From Gnetum montanum (lineage: Eukaryota > Streptophyta > Gnetopsida > Gnetales > Gnetaceae): a DNA stretch of 64,000 nucleotides. The stretch covers positions 165,632-229,631 of the forward strand of contig MNCI01006542.1 in NCBI GenBank assembly GCA_015680685.1. The letters are read 5' to 3'. The notes below the pieces were generated by a model, which was not told the origin of the DNA, ran no database searches, and was given only the letters and a program-made list of their open reading frames with translations. How positions within the stretch are numbered: the first letter of the stretch is position 1; every line of letters begins with the position of its first letter. Made by a program: the position numbers and the translations under genes. Below are positions 34,242 through 45,427 of this stretch, in pieces.

Positions 34242-36230
34242 TCAAAATCGGGGATATCCTCCATAACTAAATGGTTGAGCATGGCAAGGATTAATAAATG
34301 AAAGATCAGAATCATTGCATGTTGGAAATATTGAAACTTGGTCATACTTACCCCATCGAGGTTCACACACCTGATTATAGTAAGCATAGTGGGGTAATTT
34401 ATAAGATGTATTTGCTAGATAACTAGTTGACCCGCTATGATAATTGAGACCATAAGATGTTATGCAAGGATCGGGATGTTGCCCTCCATGTTTGTGTTCA
34501 TTGGGCCGTATGGTTGTTGGAGTGTTAATTGGTGGCCCTGATGAAGTAACATGAGGCATTGGGTTCGAAGATAAGGGTGCACCACAGTGTTGTACTTGTG
34601 CCGAGTTGGAGAATGCAGTGGCCTTGGAATTGTGTTGTTCCTTCCTAGGGTCATTCCTAAAGAAGGGACACCTTCGATGTTGCTGAGGTCTCTCACTGCT
34701 GTTGGCAATAGTAGCACAAGTAACGTTTGATGGTTGTTGTTGTGGTGTAGATACCTTAGGAACAGTTGGTGGCGATGTAGAAGGAGGGAAAGGATGAAAA
34801 TGTTAAAAATTAGGAGAAGTGTGAGGTACAAAAGGCAGTGGTTGTGTTGAGGACATGGGCTAATAGTATTGAGGAGAATGGTAATGCGGTGAGATAGAGT
34901 ATGTTGACCCAGTTGGAGAAACAAGGTGTTGGACTAGGTAAGCACTTGGATTCAGATGATATAAAGGGTGTCTTCAGTTTAGGGGTTGCTTCCCCCAGGA
35001 CTGGGATTGCTGCCACTATGATCGAACATAGTATCTCTATATGAACTCTGGATGTAACGTGCTTCCCCAATGCTCATATAAATATAACAAGATTGGGCAC
35101 TAGCCCTTGGGGTGATCGTACAGGAAAATGTTGCATTCATATGTATGATTGGAAGTTGAGCTCTTATTTTCTTCATCCCTTCTTCCTGATTGTCTAATGA
35201 TATTTTTTCCCACTTCTCGGGTTTTCAAAACTCTATCTCTAATAATATTAATTTATTCTCCACACTTTTTATGCATCCATTCCAACATCTTATTGATCTT
35301 TGCCTTGACGTCCTCTAATGATGGTTGTATCGACAAAGATGATTTTTTCCCCTTGTGGTAGGTTGATTTCTCCTTTTTATGATCATGGACCTTTGTTAAG
35401 TTGAGATTTTGCTCCTGTTGTTGTTTTTCAACACTCTCCCATCTAGCCATTTCTCCTTCTTTTTTTGCTAACTACTTAATAAGCTCTTAGAATTGATGGG
35501 TTCATAGTTCATATAGTTGACCTTGGGAATACATCCCTAGGGTCTCTCTTGTTTCAACACAAAGTTAATCAATGATATGGTACATTAGCCTTTCCTTGGA
35601 GAACTCATGGCCTGGACAATTGTTTAACAGTGCATAATATCTTTCTAAGGCCATGTCCAAGGGTTCATGTTGTTCTTGTTTCCATTCTTTGATTTGTTTC
35701 CTCAAGGTTGACACTCTTGCGTAGGTTTGATATTTTTCGTTAAAGAGTTCTACCATTGTTAGCCAATGTCATATTAAATTTGGTTTTAACGATCTATACC
35801 ATACTTTTGCTTGGCCAAGAAGTATCATAGGAAAGAGCTTGAGTTATTTACAACTGTTATCAATGTTTTTCCATGCACAAGCATTGTAGAAGGATTGTAA
35901 ATGTTGTTGTAGATCTAAGTCATAGCCTCCTAAAACATTAGGAAAGTTGTTTAAATAGAGCCTAGGTAGGCGGCTCTCTTTATGATGCCTACATGAGATT
36001 TGAATAGCCTCTTGTATTTGTGTTAGGCTTGTAGTGGCCAGTAGGGGTTCATCGTCATCAAGTAAGTTATGCTTTTGTGTGTTGGGATGATGTTGCCTTC
36101 GTTTATGTTTATAAGAAACTCCCACTTCAAGTTGCGTACTCCAATCCTCATTGTCATATAATTCGTTGGTTCTCCAATGAATTTCCTCACTAGGTGTGGC
36201 ATTATTGTAGTCTTGTAGGAGAGGCATGGT
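34242..36230 (-). pseudogene. Element C gag (~660 codons), interrupted only by in-frame stops
   Basis: A single frame from ATG at 36227 to 34242 with stops but no frameshift. N-terminal acidic part; LLDDDEPLLATTSLTQI (about 36070); capsid core with SRLPRLYLNNFPNVLGGY, LFNEKYQTYARVSTLRKQI (about 35745) and LLNNCPGHEFSKERLMY; a charged Lys/Glu region (35450-35250); the conserved GC..I..Y.HP.G motif (about 35130); then a long Pro/Ser/Gln/His-rich tail (34960-34260). No CCHC knuckle and no protease. The end PFSYGGYPRF corresponds to the end of the gag-protease frames of A, B and D, so the protease segment was deleted in frame or is replaced. Confidence 0.8.
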
Positions 36231-36349
36231 TGTGAAATTGTGTGTGAATTTATATGTGACTTTTTATAATTATTTCTTTTTAAAATATATATCATTAATT
36301 CCTATACAACGACCTTGTATGATATAACTAATCTAGATAACTAGCACTG

Positions 36350-36368
36350 TCCCTGGCAACGACACTAA
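36350..36368 (-). other. Primer-binding site of element C
   Basis: Sense TTAGTGTCGTTGCCAGGGA, the best preserved 3' half among the copies here, next to the LTR end. Confidence 0.8.
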
Positions 36369-37162
36369 TTATGACTGGCGAGATACCCCTACACTCAACC
36401 ATACAAATACAAGCATTTCATGCACGATCTGGTCAAACTCCACATATGGACTAGTTGTGATATCTAGAAAATTATCCTTAGGTCATAATTCGTTGTCTTC
36501 CCATATAGACTAGTGTTAACTTTATCATGTATCATTTAGTCCAAAGTGAGGTGTATGATGTGTTCCTATGCTAACGCTACTCCTGGGTGTGATGGTAAAT
36601 AATATTAACTAAGCTAAGAGAGAGAGGGTGAGAGAGAATCTAAGCTAGCCTAAGTACGATGAGTATCCATTCCTCAATCATCCGTACACACCTTGGACCT
36701 CGTGCATGACTACCACTAGGATTACCAAGCATAGATCCTAGGTACGCTACTGGGTTACCAAGTAGTCACACTTAAATTCTCATGATCAAGTCGTACTCAT
36801 TTCGCATTTAACAGGAGTTTAGGATGAAGAGATATTAACTAAGAAAGCAGTAAATAACAATTAAGTAAATAATTAAACTAAGTGAATGCTGCAATGATGA
36901 AGTAATCTCGATCTTTATTTCCGGTCATGTGCATGTCCAAGTACGTAACACTCAAATAAGAATTTTGTACAATTACAATCACCACACTACGGGCATAAAC
37001 TAGGAGAGAATGGTTGAGCGAAGAACTACTTAAAACTTAACACTTAAACTAAGAACTAAAAAAAACTCCTATCAGATCTATCTACCTCTTATTTATAGAT
37101 GAGAAGACAGGATGCAATATCGTGTATGCGATATCACAGTCAACTAAAATGGTGACTCATCA
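36369..37162 (-). repeat. 5' LTR of element C (794 bp), with the empty site of the solo LTR
   Basis: Sense start TGATGAGTCACCATT at 37162, sense end GGCGCCAGTCATAA-like at 36369 (written TCTCGCCAGTCATAA). TATA-like CTATAAATAAGAG at 37098-37086, U3 palindrome at 37135-37114. Contains the uninterrupted CTAAG site at 36839-36843. Confidence 0.9.
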
Positions 37163-37167
37163 AAGTG

Positions 37168-37960
37168 CATTAACTCTAGTTCAAAAGAATAGGAAGGATG
37201 CAAGGTATGCTAGTATGAGCATCCTAAGGAATGTTGCCCTATTATGGCCCACTTGTAAGAGTCTAGGACATACATAGTTAACCCAAGTTTCATCAAAAAG
37301 AAAATGCTAAGATGGTTACCTTATCCTCAAGGTAATCTTAAGAAACCTTTTCAACCAACATACTATCCAAGTGAAGCTTACCCTCAACTACAAGAGAAAT
37401 ACCAATAGTAGTGGAAATAGCCACATGCATGGGCAATACCATCACCAAGGCAACAATATTCATATACACAACTAAATCCTTATGGATATTATGTACAATG
37501 TCAAATCTCTCTAGGGAATGCTTCAATTCACACTTCTTATCATTATTATCCACACGAATATTACAAACCTACCACTCCAAGGATGAATTCCAATCTCTAT
37601 GCACATTAACCAACGACTAGTCCATCAAACCAACCTTCCAATTCCTTACTACTAGTGCCATGACTAATCATGCAAGGAGAACTACTATTACAACCATAGT
37701 AGAAAAGTGCTACAAGGGTAGTAAATATACAAATAGAGGATCATACCAACAATACTAAAGAAAAATCTAGGAAATGTCCTTTCTTCAAGACAAGTTTAGA
37801 AAAAGCTAGTAGAGCAAGGACTTCATCTAATCATGTTTCTTATATAATAGATCCTCCTACAAACACTATGCTATTACAACAAGTAAATCAAAAGATTACA
37901 ATTGTCATGTTAACTAAAGTAGTATCAAACTAGATAAAAGTAAGAATGCTTCCTAAGAAA
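37168..37960 (+). pseudogene. Element D gag, 3' part (continues from 27636)
   Basis: After the AAGTG duplication the Gag frame resumes with the family Y.HP motif (mutated to YEHPKECC, about 37215), then LRWLPYPQGNLKKPFQPTYY and a Pro/Tyr/Gln-rich region (37380-37600) typical of this Gag tail. Stops are frequent. Joining across element C restores the same domain order seen in the uninterrupted Gag at 34242-36230. Confidence 0.75.
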
Positions 37961-37984
37961 ATAATAGATCTAATAATTTTTCTG

Positions 37985-38890
37985 ATTTATCTACAAATCA
38001 CTAAAAATTCATCATGTAGGGCTCTACTAGACTTAGGTTTTGGAGTAAACTTGATATCCTAAGAAACATACAATGCATGGAACCTACTGCTCCTAAAGAA
38101 GTTCAACATAAGGCTAAAGCTAGTAGACTAGTTTATCACCATTCCTTTGGGATAGATAGAAAATGTAGTGACCACTATCAATGGCTAGTGTTATCTAGCA
38201 GATTTCTTAGTGATTGATGTGAATAATGATAACAAGAAATTTCCTATCATTATGGGAAGAGCATGGCTTAGCACAATAGATGCTAAAGTAGAAATGAGAG
38301 ATTGATCTATGGAAATCTCTAAGGAAGATGAGCAAGGAGCCATACATACACAAAGAATTCCATGCATTACTAATGATAATAAAGGGTGCAGTTGTGAATT
38401 GAAACTTTAGAACATCAACACAGTCCTTACATTAGCCCATAATAGATATGAGAAACAATTGTGTGAACAAAAAGAAACATGGGCCACTAAACCAACAGAT
38501 ACCCAATGGTCGAAGACTAAGAACATAAAACTATCCAAGACATGCATGGAAATTTCTAACTCACTTATTAACTCCCATCCTAAGAAAATTATCCAAACTA
38601 AGATTTCACCAAAGGAAATAATAAACCATAATCATACACTAACAAATAGTAGAAATCAGGACTTAAAATTCAAATTTAAGAATAAACTAGAAAATATAGA
38701 TAGATCTTTTGAATTGGAGAGATCATAAATTCTAATGGGATATATGTCCTTAGAAGATCAAAATTTAATTATCATCAATGTCACATGGGATAATAAATGA
38801 AAATATAAATCACTAAGGATGATAGATAAGAAACATAGAGTGTATGATCTAAGGGATTTAAGGTCCATTTTTTGAAAACTCTCCCATGAG
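37985..38890 (+). pseudogene. Element D retropepsin and gag-protease C-terminus
   Basis: CRALLDLGFGVNLIS (about 38016) aligns with the retropepsin active-site loop; Gly-Phe replaces the expected Ser/Thr-Gly-Ser, so it is probably dead. LADFLVIDVNNDN and FPIIMGRAWLSTIDA follow (about 38200-38285), matching the intact frame at 10361-10854. A Lys/Asn-rich region (38459-38728, 89 codons open) leads to the shared SHGGD-like end at about 38885. Confidence 0.75.
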
Positions 38891-39070
38891 TTTAGTCATG
38901 GAGGAGATACCTTGTGCTAACATAGGGATTAATAAGTATTTTTCAACTTTTTTAGTTTCTAATTTAAAGGTTTATAATTGTTTATGATAGTTTTTTTCTT
39001 AGGATGGGAGTTAATAAGTGAGCTAGTATGGAAATTTCTAACTCACTTAGGATGGAAATTTCTTAGGATG
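38546..39070. repeat. Fold-back: inverted 25-mer plus direct 22-mer copy
   Basis: CTCACTTATTAACTCCCATCCTAAG (38560-38584, 25 bp, ends CTCACTTATT and CCATCCTAAG) has an exact reverse complement at 38998-39022. Beside it ATGGAAATTTCTAACTCAC (38546) is repeated directly at 39028-39049, and GGATGGAAATTTCTTAGGATG follows in shortened form. This resembles a templated insertion during break repair. Confidence 0.85.
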
Positions 39071-39171
39071 CTAAAGTACTTTTTCCTATTCTTGGAATCA
39101 ACATGTGTGTTCTGCTAGATAGGTATGTCTTACATTGAACTTCTTGAGATCCTACAAACACTTTTAGGAAT

Positions 39172-39230
39172 GGTTATACAAGTGTGCTACGGGATGAAGC
39201 CTACTTTGGAGGGGATCCACTTGTATAACT
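39172..39230 (+). other. Conserved spacer hairpin (D copy)
   Basis: Perfect 12-bp arms GTTATACAAGTG (39173-39184) and CACTTGTATAAC (39218-39229) enclose GAAGCCTACTTTGGAGGGGA. The same loop and arm design occur at 33176-33232 and 12187-12249. Confidence 0.7.
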
Positions 39231-39537
39231 TTTGTACCTCATACTTGACGAGCAATTCCATATCATCTTATATCTCTCAAACACTTTAGTACTCAAAGAA
39301 CACTTCCCACAAAGTTTTATAATTTTTCCATCTACTAAGAATCTTCAATTCATGTCATATACATCCAATAAACTTTCATTACTCGAGTTTCCTTCCTTAT
39401 GCCTTTCAAACATCAAGTTTTAAATTTCAAGCATCATCTATGATCCATGACCTTTTAGGCAACTTTTATTTCTTCCAAATCATCAATTGACTCAATTTTT
39501 TCCAAGGCAACATCGTAACCATGATGTCATATGCCCT

Positions 39538-39583
39538 ACAACATCATAGCTATGATGTTGTGCACATAAAAATAGTATATATA
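39538..39583 (+). promoter_or_regulatory. Candidate internal promoter of ORF2 in element D
   Basis: A perfect 24-bp palindrome with core ACATCATAGCTATGATGT (39538-39561) is followed by TATATATA (39576-39583) and CATGCATGAG. The 3' LTR of D has the same core, TATCATAGCTATGATA (43173-43188), in its U3. Position relative to hairpin (~350 bp) and ORF2 (~570 bp) is like that in C. Confidence 0.55.
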
Positions 39584-40149
39584 CATGCATGAGTTAGAAA
39601 TTTTTCATTCTACCATTTCAAAGTAAAAGGAGTTTTTACAATTTTTCTAACCTTTGATAAGAAAACTTCTAAATGCCATAACTTCCTTACTACAACTCCA
39701 ATTTGCAAAATTCTTATTGATCCATGTGTTAAACTTAGTTGTGAGGGAGGGGGATCTATTGTGCATACATCTAGATATTTGAGCCAAAATTTCCTAACAC
39801 CTAGAGGACACTATAAAGGGTAAATATAAGAGAATAATAAGAAAATTATAACTAACTAACCAATTGTAAACCAAAGAACTTAATTAATTCTCCTAACTAA
39901 CCATACCAACCATCTAAGGATGTAATAAATAAGAAAACAATAATTGTGAAATGTCATAATAATTAAATCTATAATACTTAGGGGATTTCTTTTGAATTTT
40001 TCCAACACTACAATCATAATAAAGATCATAGCTAATAGGAAAAGCTAAGAACCTAATCAAACCAAGAGTACTAGAAGGATCATGAACTATTAAGAACCAT
40101 TTTAAACACTTTGGCAATCTTAAACTTCTAATGATTGTAGATGGTCCCA

Positions 40150-42929
40150 AAGAGACTAGTAGCTGAAGTACCTTCATAGCCAAGTAGAAAAAGATTGAGA
40201 GGCTATGAAAGAGGCCAAGCAGAAGAATAAACTTCACAAGCTAAACATGTTGAGTAAGAGGCTCAATCATTCAGCATTCTTCAATAGACTCCTACCATTG
40301 AACAAGCAGCACAATTAGAAGCAAAGGTACCACCACCACCTGAATAAGGACAACATCTCATGCTATCTGCGAATTATCTATAGGCCATCTAGGAAAAGTT
40401 CATCATGTCCAAAATCATTATGGAACTAAATTTTTTTCCATTAATGGAGTTTGTTGTAGAAGCTATAAGAATGTGACTCCATCCCTCTCCACTATGGCCA
40501 ACATTATCCAGCAATGCAAAATGGTATTTAGGGGAAGTCTATCAATTTTGGAGAAATAAGAAAGATGATGCAATAGTGAAAATAGAAGGGGTCTTAGTAC
40601 CATATTCAGTTGAGGTAATTGCTAAGTCCTTTAATATTCCAAATGAAGAAGCCAATGTTGCACAAATCTCTACAAGGTTAGACACAGATGTTATGAAATT
40701 GTGGCTACAAAGGACCTATGACAAAGAATACAAAGATTATAGTGAACTCACTACATAAGAAAAAAATTATTTCAAGATTGGGACTTACCACTTATTTTCA
40801 ACTAAGAGGCTCAATAGAATCTCCACATACATAGCCCAAGGGAGTGTGATACTAATTGACACGTTCAACATCAACATTATGCATCTAATCTTTTTAGAGA
40901 TTCATAGATGGTTCAAAGAGAAGAAGGTAGGGAAGCCAACACTACCATTCCCTTACTTGATCAAGAAGCTTTGTAAGAAAGTAGGTGTCCTAGGTTACAC
41001 TAATGATGTTCTATGAAAAGGCCAAAACACTTCCTACATTAGAATGTCCAAGCTAGTGCTGCTCAAGTAAGAATAGCTAGAAAAGCTAATAGGCACTGAA
41101 GGAGCTTCAAGTTCAACACCTACCAGTAACATTCTAGCTACTAGTCAACAACAATAGGTAGGACCCAATGGTTCAACATCTATTAGAGATAGATAAGAAT
41201 AATAAGATCCATCACCTCCATAATACTAACTTCAATCAATGAGAAATTTGTGTCAAATCATAGATATTATCAGCTGGGGAGCAAGGGATCACTTCAATCT
41301 TTACAAAGTTAAAGAAAGCTTGGTAAGGTCCATAGTTTCCACAGATCCTACTGGTGGGTAGGTATCATTATAGATAGAAGGAGAGGAATACTAGGCACAA
41401 TTAAGTTTAGGGAATGTTACATCATTCTAAGTAATGCTAGAAACTAATAAAGGTGCCATAGTTATGGTCATGCAACACTAGGATATAGTAGGAGTAGCTG
41501 AAGTAATAACCAATTATATCAAGAAACCTTTTAATGTTCCCATTGTGTCACAAGCTAATTTCTCTAGAGCTAAAGATGTCCAAATGCTAGCTAGTACCTT
41601 GATGACTCCTGCTAAATATTAGGACATTCTTGAGAAACTTTTGTAGACAAGCCAGGTTATGAAAAATTCTTTTTGATATTTCCAGTGATATTACTATAGT
41701 ACAATATGATTTGATAGCCATAAAGGAAAATCTAGTGATGGCTAAAATGAGGCTAGAACATGCTAAGAGTGAAGTGTGGAGACTCCAAGATCAATTAGCA
41801 GCTCTCAGAGAAGAATTAAGAGATCTTGCATATTTTATAGCCCCAGGTTAGTTTAAGAAGTACAGAATTGATCAAGTAAGGTAGCTCATTGCCTGCAATG
41901 TCCAAGTGGAGATGGAAAGAAACAAATTAGTGTGGAATGCATTAGTTGCTGAAGCCTAGACATATGCATAGACTAAAGCTCTCACTACCTAGAAGAGGAA
42001 AATAAGATGCTCCTTATAAATAACACTTGGTTGACTAATGTTGAAATACAAAAGAATGTTCTCAAAGAAAGCATTCATTAGTTGAGAGAACAACTCATTC
42101 ACATCATTCAGGATATGAGTAGATTAACTTGTGAGAATTGAATCCTATCAATGGAGGAAGTATGTTCCATCAAACAGAAATTAGCTATTGAGATAAGCAC
42201 ATGGTAGAACAATGATAAGAGACATAAAAAGCTCAATGATCACTTTAGAGATCAAGTAGGAATGTACAAGAAAATAAATGAGAAAAAAATCCATATGGCA
42301 AAAGAAAAAATCAATTCCATTACTGCTCAGACTCTAGATTGGTAATCCATCCTAGATAGCTTAGCCCACATCTACCAAGTTGAGATCAAGAATAAAGAAT
42401 TTTAAATTAAAGATCTCATAGAATACATGGGATTAGCAAATCTCTGATATGCTAGCTTGGCCATGTTGATAGTTGAACAACCTAGGAATGAGCTTGAGTA
42501 ATAAGTAATAGCTATGGATGTCATGTACTAGAAAGAGTTTGTTGATAGAAAAGATGCCTTGTAGAAATTACATGTGCCAAAATTAGAACTTGAGATTACA
42601 AAAGTTAGGTACTAAGGATAGAAAGATGTAGTAGTGAATCTAGTGCTCAGAATGTTAGATTATCAGCAATTGAGAAGGTGGCTAGGAATTTTGAGGAAGA
42701 GCAGTGATAGTTTACATCATGGTATGTAAAAGTAAACAAAATGTTCCTACAACTATCATGCTCATGGGATATATTGACTCCATCAAACATTACATAATCA
42801 ACATGGATGGTATAGGATCCCAAGATGGAAGAGGAAAAACTTTAGGTACTTCTTAATAGATATCAATTTCAGAATCCTAATGACAATTTGAAGAAGCCAA
42901 TTGAAGAGCTTCCACCATCGAGAACTTAA
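40150..42929 (+). pseudogene. ORF2 of element D, homologue of the C ORF2
   Basis: The start is not clear; homology to C begins near 40200 (VE then EAQSFSI). Shared blocks in order: SKIIMELNFFPLMEF (40400), KWYLGEVYQFWRNKK (40518), GVLVPYSVEVIAKSFNIPN (40590), KNYFKIGTYHLFSTK (40765), NRISTYIAQGSVI, FPYLIKKLCKKVG (40950). Then a long coiled-coil-like Glu/Lys/Leu-rich region (41700-42700) and the end KKPIEELPPSRT at 42929, matching the end of C. Stops are common. By eye about 40-45% of residues match C across the N-terminal 170 residues, with most changes conservative, so both descend from a selected protein. Confidence 0.75.
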
Positions 42930-43124
42930 GGCTACATCATGCTACTTTAATTTTTGTTTTGTTTTATTTTGTCTTGTTTTGAAAATTTTGAACTATGTTT
43001 TTTTATAAAAAAACACTAATGTCACATTTAGAGTCATGTAAATAGTTAAGTCATGTTAAGTTAAGTCTACCTCCTAATTTTGTAAAGGACTTTATCCTCA
43101 TTTTTTTCACTCAAGGTTAAACTT

Positions 43125-43976
43125 CTACTCAATCGTGGGGGTATGATAAAACCAATTTTTTCACCATTATGATATCATAGCTATGATAGCATAGCTCATC
43201 CTATGTTATCATTGATGTGATTTTTTGAAATCTATGCAGCCCAATAAACACTAACACTTGAGTACACAAATAACAACTTTTGATTCCAATCCTTAGCTAG
43301 ATTCTTGCAATTTTTTTATAGTTTTAGTAATAGAGTAAATGCCCACAATGTGGTATTAAGTAGTTGACCAACATATTTAATCGAGTAAATTGTAAATGGG
43401 CATAGTTTATGTACAATAATAAAGATCAAAGATGTTTCTCATCATTGTAGCATTTCTTATTTTTCTTTATTGTTTACTTTGAATACTTTCTTAATTTCCT
43501 TAGCTAACACTTTACATTTTGAAGTACATCCCTTTACATGTTATTAGTAAGAGGAATAGATATGACTGGTTTCGAGTGTTAAGTATAGTTATCTAGTAAC
43601 CCAGTAGTGGCATTGCTTGATTCGCTTAACAATAATTCCACCTGGTAATCCCAATGATAACTACATGAGTTCAATACATGATCGATAAACTAAGAATGAA
43701 TACATCTCACTATTAGGATAGAATAGATTTACATTTCCATGATTACTTAGATTTGAATCTCATTTAAGAGCCCTACAACATCAACCTATCATGTACCTTA
43801 CTGAGAATTAAACCATAAACTTGAACTTCACTAACTCAAAGTAGGAAGATAATGATCATGAACTTGACATCAACTCCTAGCATAATTACAATGTCCATCC
43901 ATAGATTACAATATGATCATGTGTATGCACTCATGAATTTTATAGTAGAGTGTTGGGATACCTCAATTTCTCATCA
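43125..43976 (+). repeat. Polypurine tract and 3' LTR of element D
   Basis: CTCAATCGTGGGGGTA (to 43143) precedes the LTR TGATAAAACC...TTTCTCATCA (43144-43976, 833 bp). U3 palindrome TATCATAGCTATGATA at 43173-43188. Aligns with 24884-25699. Confidence 0.85.
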
Positions 43977-45400
43977 ATAGCCTTACCTTGCATTTCCTTC
44001 TTCAATAATAATAGCTTCTCTTTTAGCTTTAAATTTTTTTGGTTTAGCTAATTCAAGCTTAATCTTATAAATATTGATTCTTTCATTTCTTTCTTTTAAA
44101 ATTTTATTCAATATTTCATTAACTTTGACCACCATCTCCAGTTGTTCCATTAGCCCTTTTACATTGATGTTCTCAACTTCTTCATATTTGGTTTTAGTTG
44201 TGTCTAATGAGTCAAGTCCATCTTCATCTTCGCTTAATCCTAATGTTTCAAGAGTGCTATGAACTTCTTATTCATTTAGGTTACTATAAATAAAGCTTTG
44301 AAAAACATCATCTAAATCATAATCTTCAATCATGTCTAGAAAATAAAATAAGTATCATGTAACAATATCAATATCATTAGCTATTATATTAGTATAAGAA
44401 AAATGGACAAAAGAATTTTCCTCAACATTCTCAATTTTGCACTAATTTCTAAGTGCTCTAATTTATTTTATATTTCAACTAATTGAGATTTTAATTTATG
44501 AAACCTATGCTAAGTATTTTTTGGCTTAAATTTGGTCACCTGATTTTTTTTATTTTTACCATCTATCTTCATGTTTGGATACTCAACAATCATATGACCT
44601 ATCTAATCACAATAATAATAAGAAAATGACTTTCTTAGCTTCTTACAAGCCTTAATTTTTTTAGAATCCTCTAATATTTCTGGTAAGATTAGCGAGTTTT
44701 TTATTAGAACCAAAACTTGATGTTGATGATTCCTTCTTATATTCATCATTTTTTCAACTTTAGCTCTTAAGGTAATTTGCTCTTGTTTGTTGGAAATACT
44801 AGTTCCTTCTTTCCTCATTTCAAAGGCTAAAGAAATATTATAGATCTTATGTATTATTAATCTAGAAAGATCCTTTGATACTTTTATGGATGAGACCTTT
44901 GCTTCAAATCTATTGGGTAAAACAAAAAAAAAATTAGTAGATTATATCGTTAGACATGTCTTACCAAGCATAGTCATCTCACTAATAATTTCATCTACTT
45001 GGCTAAAGAAAATGTTGATATTTTCATTCTCTTCTATCCTCAAAGCATTAAAACATGCTCTCACAATTAAAATTTTAGACTTCTTTACTTTATCATCTTC
45101 TTCATAACTAGCTTCAAGATGCTCCCACATTTATTTGGTTGATTGAAGTGCATAATCTTCATACATGTTGCTCTATTCAAGCCACAAAACAAGGAATTTA
45201 TAGCATAGGCATCATGTACAACATTGTTGGTCCATATACTAACTACTTTCTAGACATCACCACCATGAGTCAGAGGATATGTCTTCATCTTGAACTTCCA
45301 TAAAGGATAATTTGAGATCAAACCATGGAGCTTTGTTAGATGAAAATCCTTGATTCTATGTTGTTTATGATGAATAAATGCAACACAGACTATTATGTCA
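43977..45400 (-). pseudogene. Copia E gag, 5' part
   Basis: Minus translation gives a UBN2-type copia Gag: MWEHLEASYEEDDKVKKSK (about 45130), RACFNALRIEENENI and a MTMLGKT segment, then ISLAFEMRKEG (about 44830) and a zinc knuckle CYYCDxIGHMIVEYP (about 44610) in which the last Cys is Tyr and a stop precedes the Gly. A Lys/Glu-rich segment runs to 43977, where element D breaks the frame; it continues at 24883. Confidence 0.8.
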
Positions 45401-45415
45401 AAAGATGTTGATCAA

Positions 45416-45427
45416 GCTCTGATACCA
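45416..45427 (-). other. Primer-binding site of copia E
   Basis: The minus strand reads TGGTATCAGAGC, the plant initiator-Met tRNA primer site, unmutated, followed by TTGATC and the gag leader. Confidence 0.95.

Larger units (their letters stand above)
27637..37162 (-). mobile_element. Gypsy-family element C: gag plus ORF2, nested in element D
   Basis: A complete minus-strand insertion with a perfect 5-bp target duplication, AAGTG at 27632-27636 and 37163-37167. Sense order: 5' LTR (37162-36369), primer site (36368-36350), gag (36230-34242), spacer with hairpin (33232-33176) and palindrome/TATA (32856-32797), ORF2 (32314-29526), polypurine tract (29352-29334), 3' LTR (29333-27637, itself split by a solo LTR). 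Total 9526 bp, or about 8.6 kb without the solo LTR and its duplication. Neither protease nor RT/integrase is present. It interrupts the gag of D. Confidence 0.92.
24884..43976 (+). mobile_element. Gypsy-family element D: gag, protease, ORF2, no reverse transcriptase
   Basis: Order on the plus strand: 5' LTR (24884-25699), primer site (25700-25718), gag (about 25900-27636 and 37168-37960, split by element C), protease (37985-38405), spacer with hairpin (39172-39230) and palindrome/TATA (39538-39583), ORF2 (about 40150-42929), polypurine tract, 3' LTR (43144-43976). Without C it is about 9.6 kb. No RT, RNase H or integrase motif is found anywhere, although spacer and ORF2 occupy the usual pol space. 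It sits inside the gag of copia E, flanked by GTAGT (24879-24883) and ATAGC (43977-43981). Confidence 0.85.

Noticed and set aside
34460-34924. 154-codon minus frame in another phase of element C gag
   Set aside because: It overlaps the Pro/Ser-rich gag tail, which is in phase with the conserved capsid core and explains the composition.
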